A DNA stretch of 19,244 nucleotides, taken from assembly GCA_025997455.1 (NCBI GenBank), contig BNUP01000032.1:1-19244 (forward strand). The letters run 5' to 3'. Of the stretch, positions 13,742 through 19,244 are shown in pieces; positions within the stretch are counted from its first letter, which is position 1, and each line of letters starts with the position of its first letter. Position numbers and translations under genes: made by a program. The stretch is from Fibrobacterales bacterium. Its GTDB lineage: Bacteria > Fibrobacterota > Fibrobacteria > Fibrobacterales > Fibrobacteraceae. The notes under the pieces were generated by a model. It was not told where the DNA came from. It saw nothing but the letters and a program-made list of their open reading frames with translations, and ran no database searches.

Positions 13742-15121
13742 ATGATAACGAAAGAACACATAACAGAACTGAAACGCAGAGGAAACAGTGACATTGCAAA
13801 CCTTGTGACCGCTCAACGAGACGCGGGCAGTGTCAATTTTATTCTTGAAAATTTGGGACAATTGCCCAATGATTTTCATGCGGATTTTCTGTATAATCTA
13901 TTGAAACACGATCATTCACAAGTTCGCTTAAATGCTGTAAAAAATATCGGAAAATTAAATGGAAAATCAGACACAAAATCTTTAATTGCTCTTTATAAAA
14001 ATGAAACAGACACAAGCGTAAGGCGCGAAATTGTGTCGTCAATCGGAAGGCAAAGAAAATGCTCCAATAAACCGATACTTTATAATTTTTTGAGCGATGA
14101 AGACCCCAAAATCGTTTGTCAGGCAATTCGAGGATTGCTTGTTTTTGAAAACGATCAAGAAGTAGAAGAACATTTGCGCCCTCTCATAAATCACCCAAAC
14201 GAAATGGTGCGAACCGTGATTTATAAAGAATATTTTGTAAAAGAACAAACAAAAAAAGATGCTTTGCCTCACGCAAAAACTTATGATTTTTTGAAAAATG
14301 TAATCGTCAATGCAGATGTTTTAGAGACATTAAAATTTGTTCCAGATGAAAGTGTACATTTAACTTTTACTTCTCCGCCGTATTACAACGCTCGCGATTA
14401 TTCTATTTATCCGAGTTATCAGGCGTATTTGGAATTTTTAGAAAAAGTTTTTATTGAAACTCATAGAATAACAAAAGATGGCAGATTTTTGATTGTTAAT
14501 ACTTCACCTATAATTATTCCGCGCGTAAGTCGTTCACATTCAAGCAAACGCTACCCAATTCCTTTTGATTTGCACCCATATTTAGTAAAAAACGGATGGG
14601 AATTTATTGATGATATTGTTTGGTTAAAACCTGAATACAGCGTAAAAAATCGCGTCGGAGGTTTCCACCAACACCGAAAACCTTTGGGTTATAAACCAAA
14701 TTCCATAACTGAATATTTAATGGTTTATCGGAAATCAACCGAAAAATTATTGGATTGGAATATACGAAGTTATGACAATAAGACGGTCGAAGAAAGCAAA
14801 GTCGCGGGCAACTATGAAACTACAAATGTTTGGAAAATAGATCCTTGTTTTGATAAAGTACATTCGGCGATTTTTCCTGTTGAACTTTGCAAACGAGTAA
14901 TTCAATATTATTCATATAAGGGCGATTTGATTTTTGATCCATTTGGAGGTAGCGGCACAGTTGGCAGAACCGCAAAAAAAATGGACAGGTTATTTTTCTT
15001 GACAGAGCAAGAACCTAAATATTTTGAATATATGCAATCTAAAGCCGGAGCACAAAATATGTTCAATGAATGCAAAACTCAATTTTTAACATTAGAACAA
15101 TTTAAAAAGAATGCAAAATGA
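13742..15121 (+). CDS. Type II beta-class DNA methyltransferase with N-terminal HEAT repeats
   Basis: S-adenosylmethionine-dependent modification enzyme protecting the host site against the endonuclease encoded next to it. 459 residues from the ATG at 13742 (an in-frame TTG at 13724 is a less likely start). Residues about 10-170 form helical pairs resembling four HEAT repeats, for example HDHSQVRLNAVKNIGKL and SDEDPKIVCQAIRGLLVF. The catalytic half follows, with motif IV TSPPYYNARDYS (210-221) before the cofactor motif I FDPFGGSGT (398-406). This order defines the beta class. TSPPY is typical of N4-cytosine enzymes, though beta-class adenine enzymes also occur. The stop overlaps the endonuclease ATG (ATGA). 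Base composition is clearly poorer in GC than the neighbours (a sampled 60-base line is about 23% GC, against about 45% in carB), suggesting transfer. The HEAT module is unusual for a type II methyltransferase. Confidence 0.88.
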   Translation: MITKEHITELKRRGNSDIANLVTAQRDAGSVNFILENLGQLPNDFHADFLYNLLKHDHSQVRLNAVKNIGKLNGKSDTKSLIALYKNETDTSVRREIVSSIGRQRKCSNKPILYNFLSDEDPKIVCQAIRGLLVFENDQEVEEHLRPLINHPNEMVRTVIYKEYFVKEQTKKDALPHAKTYDFLKNVIVNADVLETLKFVPDESVHLTFTSPPYYNARDYSIYPSYQAYLEFLEKVFIETHRITKDGRFLIVNTSPIIIPRVSRSHSSKRYPIPFDLHPYLVKNGWEFIDDIVWLKPEYSVKNRVGGFHQHRKPLGYKPNSITEYLMVYRKSTEKLLDWNIRSYDNKTVEESKVAGNYETTNVWKIDPCFDKVHSAIFPVELCKRVIQYYSYKGDLIFDPFGGSGTVGRTAKKMDRLFFLTEQEPKYFEYMQSKAGAQNMFNECKTQFLTLEQFKKNAK

Positions 15122-16038
15122 CACTTACAGACCAAATCATAAAAAATATCATTATACGCGTAATAAAATCACAGGATTATCGCATTGAAATCGTAAATCT
15201 AATCAATGCCGAATTTTTGCAATTTTCCATAGATTTTTTCAAAAAGATAGTTACTGCAAAACTTAATTCCGAAAATATTACAATTGATTGGTATCGAAAA
15301 TCTTTTATGGATGAGGGTTTGCCAAGCGATGATATTGCTATAAACTCAGGTCTTAATAAAAAGACAATTAGCAATATGTATGGCTCTGCAACAAAAACTA
15401 TTGTCATTGAAGCCGCTAACGAACATTTTGAATCGCTTTACAATAGTATTCAATCACTTGTTGAAATAGAAAATGAAATCGACCTTACTTTGACCGTAAA
15501 AATAAAAGGTGTAAGTGTTGATTTAAATGTATCTGAAAGTTTAATAGTAATCAATACTTTGGCAGTGAAGCGTTCGGCTTTGCGCGGCGGGTTATGGAGC
15601 ACAGCAGGAAAAAGTGCCGAAAAATATTTAATGCTGGCTTTGTGCAAGTTATATCAAGTTTCGGAAATAAATTACGATGCTTCACATTTTGTAAAAGACA
15701 AAGGCAAAAAAGTTGATAGAGAAATTGACTTTTATCTACTCAACAATGGCAAACAATATCTATGCGAAATAAAACTTATGGGCAAAGGTAACCCGGAAAG
15801 TGCCGATGCAATTTTTGCAAGAAAATCTGATATTTTTATCGCAGATACTTTATCGCAACAAAATAAACATCAAGCGGAAGAGTTGAATGTTAATTGGGTT
15901 GCTTTGCGAGATGAAAACGGATATAAAAAGTTTGGCAAAATTTTGCAAAAATTGAATATTCCTCATAAAAATTACGATGGTAATTTGGAAATTGATTTGC
16001 CTAAAATTTTAGAAGAATTATTTAAAGGAAACCTCTAA
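15118..16038 (+). CDS. Type II restriction endonuclease, PD-(D/E)XK fold, CfrBI-like
   Basis: Predicted endonuclease partner of the methyltransferase, 306 residues, cytoplasmic. The catalytic core is visible as D204 in REIDFYLL, followed by CEIKLMGKGNPESADA with E217 and K219, giving the D-x12-E-x-K spacing of the PD-(D/E)XK nucleases. A preceding helix contains the conserved-looking glutamate of SAEKYLMLALCKLY. The MGKGNPE stretch and the paired SPPY methyltransferase recall the CfrBI family (known for cutting CCWWGG); this is recall only and the recognition site here is not determined. Translation is coupled to the methyltransferase by ATGA. The last three codons and TAA (GGA AAC CTC TAA) belong to palindromic element copy C, so the natural C-terminus may have been replaced. 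AT-rich like its partner. Confidence 0.8.
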   Translation: MTLTDQIIKNIIIRVIKSQDYRIEIVNLINAEFLQFSIDFFKKIVTAKLNSENITIDWYRKSFMDEGLPSDDIAINSGLNKKTISNMYGSATKTIVIEAANEHFESLYNSIQSLVEIENEIDLTLTVKIKGVSVDLNVSESLIVINTLAVKRSALRGGLWSTAGKSAEKYLMLALCKLYQVSEINYDASHFVKDKGKKVDREIDFYLLNNGKQYLCEIKLMGKGNPESADAIFARKSDIFIADTLSQQNKHQAEELNVNWVALRDENGYKKFGKILQKLNIPHKNYDGNLEIDLPKILEELFKGNL

Positions 16039-16202
16039 AAACTCCCTTTGTAACACAATTCTACAGATTTGAGTTTTTAGAGACGACGGCGATCCTGCGA
16101 GCATTCACCGCAGGATGACATTATCACCATAAAAACGCAGTTCGCCCATGTCGCTTGGTAACCTCTACCAACCTCTTAGGAGGTTAATAGAGGTTACCTA
16201 AA
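16023..16202 (+). repeat. Palindromic MITE-like element, copy C (172 bp plus flanking TAAA), with exchanged central hairpin
   Basis: The element runs 16027-16198, from GGAAACCTCTA to TAGAGGTTACC, flanked by TAAA at 16023-16026 and 16199-16202. The outer thirds match copies A and B almost exactly. The centre differs: a stretch of about 14 nt after GGCGA is replaced by about 35 nt carrying its own hairpin, ATCCTGCG pairing with CGCAGGAT around agcattcac. It has the same orientation as A and B, 12.3 kb away. It overlaps the 3' end of the endonuclease gene. Confidence 0.85.
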
Positions 16203-16215
16203 AATATACAAATGC

Positions 16216-16236
16216 GAAAAGAGTTGCAGGAACTCT
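16216..16236 (-). terminator. Possible weak intrinsic terminator of the barrel gene
   Basis: On the minus strand AGAGTT, loop CCTGC and AACTCT are followed by TTTT. The hairpin begins inside the TAG stop codon. The stem is only 6 bp and A/T-rich, so this is tentative. Confidence 0.35.
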
Positions 16237-17785
16237 AAAGTTCCACTTTTAGTCCGCAATAAAATCTTGCTCTGTCGATTCCGCCAAAGGAAAATTCCTT
16301 TTCGTCTTTTGAAAGAATGTGGATAAATACGGCGTATAAATAAGCGTTGTGATTTGGAATTTTCTGTTCAATTTGAGCATTCCAAAACCAAGCGGAGGGA
16401 ATGTTCAAATCACTTTGAATTTTGCTGCGATATGCGAGTTCGTGCTGAATTGTTAGACCGCTACGGAAGTTATAGTTGATATAAAATTTTGCTGATTTTT
16501 GGGCAGGTAAAACTTCGTTGTAAAAAACTTCATCGAATAACCATTCGCAAAGTGTGAGAAAAGAATTGTCTTTACATCCATCTCGGAAGAGAAAAGAAAA
16601 TTCTTCTCCCGATGCAGCCGCTCCAATTTTTGCTTTTTTAGTTAAATAATAAATTTCTGCCTGCGAACCGTAAGATAAGAAAAAATTATCAAAATTCCCA
16701 AGCAGATAATGTTTTGTTTCCATATTCAAAGAGCCGATTTTGTAATTTAAGTTCCCGAAAAATTTCGATGCGACTCCGTTTATAAGCGTGCCGAGAGTTA
16801 ATTGCGTATTTTGAGTTGTATTGAAGTTCGCCCACAAACTATCGGAAAAAATACCTCTGCTTATCAATAAATAATTTGAAACTCTATTTGAAATTTTATT
16901 TTCTTTTTCAAACCAGCCCGAATAATAAACTTCATCATTTTGTTTATTTATTTTATCTGCCGATACACCTACCGAAAAACTCTCTCCTCCAATTTTTGCG
17001 GCAACAAAAGTTTCATTATTTTTTTTCGTTTCTTGTTCCAATTCGGTTGTGAGATTTTCTGTTGCGGGATTCAAATTTTGAGTTCTCACAAAAAATTCGG
17101 TATTTAACTTTTTTGGTAAAAAGAAATTTCCGTTTATCTCTACTCGCGGACTAATTTCTAAGGCTGTCCATTCGCCTGCGGCAGTGCTATCGATTTTTCT
17201 CCAAGCCCAAATGAATTCTTTGCCTGCAAGGACTGAAAAATTTCCGATTGAGCCGTTATAGCCGACTCCTCCGAATGCACTTGAATATGCAGGTAAATTT
17301 TCGCCGAACCACGCAAAATCTTGCTTGCCTCCGAGTTGCTTTTTTCTTTCGTCAAAGGTTGCGTTGCTAAAATGATCAACTTGATTACCTTGAAATGTTG
17401 CCCAAAAACCGTTGTAATTTGGAGTGGTAAAACCGCCGTAGAGCATTGGAGTTCGGTTTGCCTCGGCATTTGCGGATAAGAGTTCCTGCCAAAGTTCATC
17501 GCCGATTTCGTTGCCCGTAAAAAAGTATAATGACGGGTCGCCGACTTGCCAATTCATTACGGGGGCAAAGCGGTTGTAAAGGCGGTAGTCTTTCCATTTT
17601 GAGGGTCGCCAAATTTCCTCTTCACCTCGGATTGAAATTGCACCCGGCATTCTGCTGTATGTGTAGGTTGGCATTGCGGTAATGTGCGTTCCGAGTTCGC
17701 TTACAAATGGCGTTAGCGCAGGCGTTTCTCCCTGCACTGCGGCAAATGCAAAAAATGGAAAAAGGAGTATTAAGAAAAAAGGCAC
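16235..17785 (-). CDS. Predicted outer-membrane beta-barrel protein of unknown family
   Basis: A protein of 516 residues from a GTG at 17785. It begins with a short hydrophobic signal (MPFFLILLFPFFAFA) with no basic residue and a plausible cleavage after AFA. The mature part is full of alternating polar/aromatic strands and turns, such as YNGFWATFQGNQV, KFYINYNFRSGLTIQHELAYRS and ARFYCGLKVEL, as expected for a barrel of many strands. The last residue is Leu rather than the usual Phe or Trp. I do not recognise a named family; a porin-like or capsule-assembly type barrel is possible. No Shine-Dalgarno is visible before the GTG; the upstream stretch is pyrimidine-rich (TTTTCTCTCC). It is divergent from the lipoprotein gene, with a heptamer array between, and convergent with the restriction-modification genes. 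Confidence 0.75.
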   Translation of the reverse strand: MPFFLILLFPFFAFAAVQGETPALTPFVSELGTHITAMPTYTYSRMPGAISIRGEEEIWRPSKWKDYRLYNRFAPVMNWQVGDPSLYFFTGNEIGDELWQELLSANAEANRTPMLYGGFTTPNYNGFWATFQGNQVDHFSNATFDERKKQLGGKQDFAWFGENLPAYSSAFGGVGYNGSIGNFSVLAGKEFIWAWRKIDSTAAGEWTALEISPRVEINGNFFLPKKLNTEFFVRTQNLNPATENLTTELEQETKKNNETFVAAKIGGESFSVGVSADKINKQNDEVYYSGWFEKENKISNRVSNYLLISRGIFSDSLWANFNTTQNTQLTLGTLINGVASKFFGNLNYKIGSLNMETKHYLLGNFDNFFLSYGSQAEIYYLTKKAKIGAAASGEEFSFLFRDGCKDNSFLTLCEWLFDEVFYNEVLPAQKSAKFYINYNFRSGLTIQHELAYRSKIQSDLNIPSAWFWNAQIEQKIPNHNAYLYAVFIHILSKDEKEFSFGGIDRARFYCGLKVEL

Positions 17786-17799
17786 GGAGAGAAAATTAC

Positions 17800-17968
17800 A
17801 AATGTTATTGTGTGGGGTGTGGGGAATAGAGTGTAAAGTTGAAAGTGGGGGTATAGGGTGTGGCGTGTAGGGTGTGGGGTATAGGGAACTCGGCGTTGCA
17901 AGAGTTGAAATGTAAAGTGAAAAGTGTAAAGTATTCTCTACTCTCTACTCTCTACTCTCTCAACTTTT
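17800..17968 (+). repeat. Heptanucleotide-period intergenic array, copy 2 (barrel/lipoprotein divergent region)
   Basis: The plus strand reads as 7-nt words: TGTGGGG (twice), AATAGAG, TGTAAAG, TTGAAAG, later TGTGGCG, TGTAGGG, TGTGGGG, TATAGGG, then TGTAAAG, TGAAAAG, TGTAAAG. After the turn TATT the pyrimidine words TTCTCTA, CTCTCTA, CTCTCTA, CTCTCTC follow (17934-17961), then AACTTTTT. It shares with the carB/tkt array the G-rich words, the segment CGGYG..GCAAG.GTTGAAA and the purine-to-pyrimidine turn. No gene is seen here. Confidence 0.75.
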
Positions 17969-17986
17969 TCTACCTTCCCCTCCATT

Positions 17987-19244
17987 ATGCGTTCTTTCAA
18001 AATATTCCGTGTTGCACTTTTTGTGCTTGCCGCTTGTTGTTCGCTTGTGCTTGTTGCCTGCGGTTCGGACTCGGTGTCTGGCAATAATGAGGATAAATCT
18101 TCGAGTTCGAGCATAAAATCTTCTTCGTCAATTGCCGATGGCGGCAGTTCAAGCGGAGGAATTTCCTCTTCTGCGGGTGGTAATTCAAACTCAAGCAGTT
18201 CAAATGCGAGCAGCAGTTCAAACGCGGCGAGTTCCGCATCTAAGCCGGCAGGCAGTGCAGACGATTGCAATTTCTCAAAAAAGAATTATATAAATGTCGC
18301 TTGCAATTATAACAAAACCGTAACTCTAAGCAGAGATGTTTCAGTAGGACCTCTCGCAAAATTGAAATTTACAGACGGAGCATCACTTGAACTTGGCGGT
18401 TATACGCTTTCACTCGTTGGCGGGTCAGAACTTTATTTTAGCGAAAATTCTTCACTCAATGTAGATGATTGGAGTTCATTGGAAATTAACGGAACAAGCA
18501 GCAGAAATGTATTTATAGGTGCTGAAAACGGGAAATGGAAGGGAATAACAATTTCATCTTACGGAACAACTTTTGATGCGGAATATTTAGATTTGTCGGG
18601 AGCACAAGTCGGAATTTATTTTGGCGGTAAAGGAGTGCTGAAGAACAGCAAAATACACGGTTGCACCGAAGGTATAAAGATAAACAGACCTTTTGATTCG
18701 GGTAAATTTGAGGGCAATGATTTTAGAGAAAATAATTATGATGTGCGTGCATCTCTTGAGAGTTTGGCATCGCTGGGTTCGCCTTATCAGTTTGCGGGAA
18801 AAATGCTTGTGCCCGAAACAGAAACCATAAGTGATTTGAAACTGCCCGCTTTCACATACAGAGTAAATGGCGGTGTTTATATTACGGGCGTTGTTACAAT
18901 AGACCCCGGTGCACATTTTCTGTTCAGCGAATTTTCCTTTGTGACAGTTCTCTCCGGCGGTATAAAAGCGGTTGGCAAAACCGATTCGCCTATAATTTTT
19001 GAGGCAAATGATTCTCGCGGTTTTTGGGGTAAAGACGAGTCTGCCAACAGCGATAAAACGGCTTTCCTATTTGAAGGCGGTTGTTCAACTGCAAGCGTTT
19101 TTGAGCATTTTGAGGTGTTGCGGGCAAAGGTCGCTTTTGCAAATTATTGCTACAATGCGATTGATTTATCTTACGGGAAAGTAATTGACTACTACCATTC
19201 CGCATATATCACGGGTGGCGGCGGAAGTCAAATTTTGCGGGATA
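17987..19244 (+). CDS. Lipoprotein with Ser-rich tether and beta-helix-like repeats (partial, C-terminus off window)
   Basis: A surface or periplasmic lipoprotein; 419 residues are visible before the right edge. The signal peptide MRSFKIFRVALFVLAACCSLVLVAC ends in the lipobox LVAC, with Cys25 the likely lipidated residue (LAAC at 14-17 is a second, less likely lipobox). Residues about 30-90 form a low-complexity Ser/Asn/Gly/Ala tether, typical of Fibrobacter lipoproteins. The rest consists of short strands with right-handed beta-helix character (SLELGGYTLSLVGGSELYF, GVYITGVVTIDPGAHFLF, GGIKAVGKTDSPIIFEAND), like right-handed beta-helix surface proteins. No catalytic residues can be assigned. 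The ATG at 17987 is chosen because it gives the signal peptide; it has no purine-rich ribosome-binding site, and a C-rich stretch (CTACCTTCCCC) precedes it. Confidence 0.85.
   Translation, partial: MRSFKIFRVALFVLAACCSLVLVACGSDSVSGNNEDKSSSSSIKSSSSIADGGSSSGGISSSAGGNSNSSSSNASSSSNAASSASKPAGSADDCNFSKKNYINVACNYNKTVTLSRDVSVGPLAKLKFTDGASLELGGYTLSLVGGSELYFSENSSLNVDDWSSLEINGTSSRNVFIGAENGKWKGITISSYGTTFDAEYLDLSGAQVGIYFGGKGVLKNSKIHGCTEGIKINRPFDSGKFEGNDFRENNYDVRASLESLASLGSPYQFAGKMLVPETETISDLKLPAFTYRVNGGVYITGVVTIDPGAHFLFSEFSFVTVLSGGIKAVGKTDSPIIFEANDSRGFWGKDESANSDKTAFLFEGGCSTASVFEHFEVLRAKVAFANYCYNAIDLSYGKVIDYYHSAYITGGGGSQILRD

Noticed and set aside
16024..16202. Element copy C as an intrinsic terminator for the restriction-modification genes
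   Set aside because: The hairpins are strong, but none is followed by a T-run on the plus strand; termination by another mechanism cannot be judged.

Overview
The window looks like a chromosomal segment from a Gram-negative, moderately AT-rich gut-type bacterium, most likely Fibrobacterota. The clearest hint is the lipoprotein at the right end, which has a lipobox followed by a long Ser/Asn/Gly tether of the kind common in Fibrobacter surface proteins. A Bacteroidota-like transketolase and a predicted outer-membrane barrel fit a diderm of the FCB group. The assignment rests on style and recall, not on a search.

Layout. (1) 1-1903, minus: DEAD-box RNA helicase (DeaD/CsdA type), C-terminus off the left edge. 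(2) 1904-2051: a divergent promoter pair (TTGACA-17-TAAATT leftward, TTGACA-17-TATATT rightward) separated by three ATGCAT words inside a direct repeat. (3) 2052-2122: tRNA-Gln(CTG), whose 3' end lies 2 nt before the ATG of a PadR-like regulator. (4) 2125-8075, plus: padR-like, ftsX, envC-like and a 949-residue ankyrin protein; all junctions are overlapping or only a few bases apart, except ftsX-envC, where two tandem copies of a 152-bp palindromic element are inserted. (5) 8102-11407, minus: carB. (6) 11408-11680: intergenic region built of heptanucleotide-period purine and pyrimidine arrays. (7) 11681-13714, plus: transketolase. (8) 13742-16038, plus: a markedly AT-rich type II restriction-modification pair, a HEAT-repeat/beta-class methyltransferase fusion translationally coupled to a PD-(D/E)XK endonuclease (CfrBI-like). 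(9) 16027-16198: third copy of the palindromic element, which supplies the endonuclease stop codon. (10) 16235-17785, minus: predicted outer-membrane barrel. (11) 17786-17986: a second heptanucleotide-period array. (12) 17987-19244, plus: beta-helix-like lipoprotein, cut by the right edge.

How the parts relate. FtsX and the EnvC-like protein form the membrane-to-periplasm arm that activates cell-wall amidases at the septum, so the tRNA-padR-ftsX-envC-ank string reads as a cell-division operon with a regulator at its head and an ankyrin scaffold at its tail. carB and tkt are housekeeping metabolism. The restriction-modification pair looks like a horizontally acquired cassette.

The most unusual material is non-coding. 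One is a mobile-looking element family: 152 or 172 bp, imperfect 11-bp terminal inverted repeats, 4-bp flanking direct repeats and three successive stem-loops. With its 4-bp duplication the short form is 156 bp (52 codons), so two insertions into the start region of envC left the reading frame open. The other is the heptamer-period arrays in two divergent intergenic regions.
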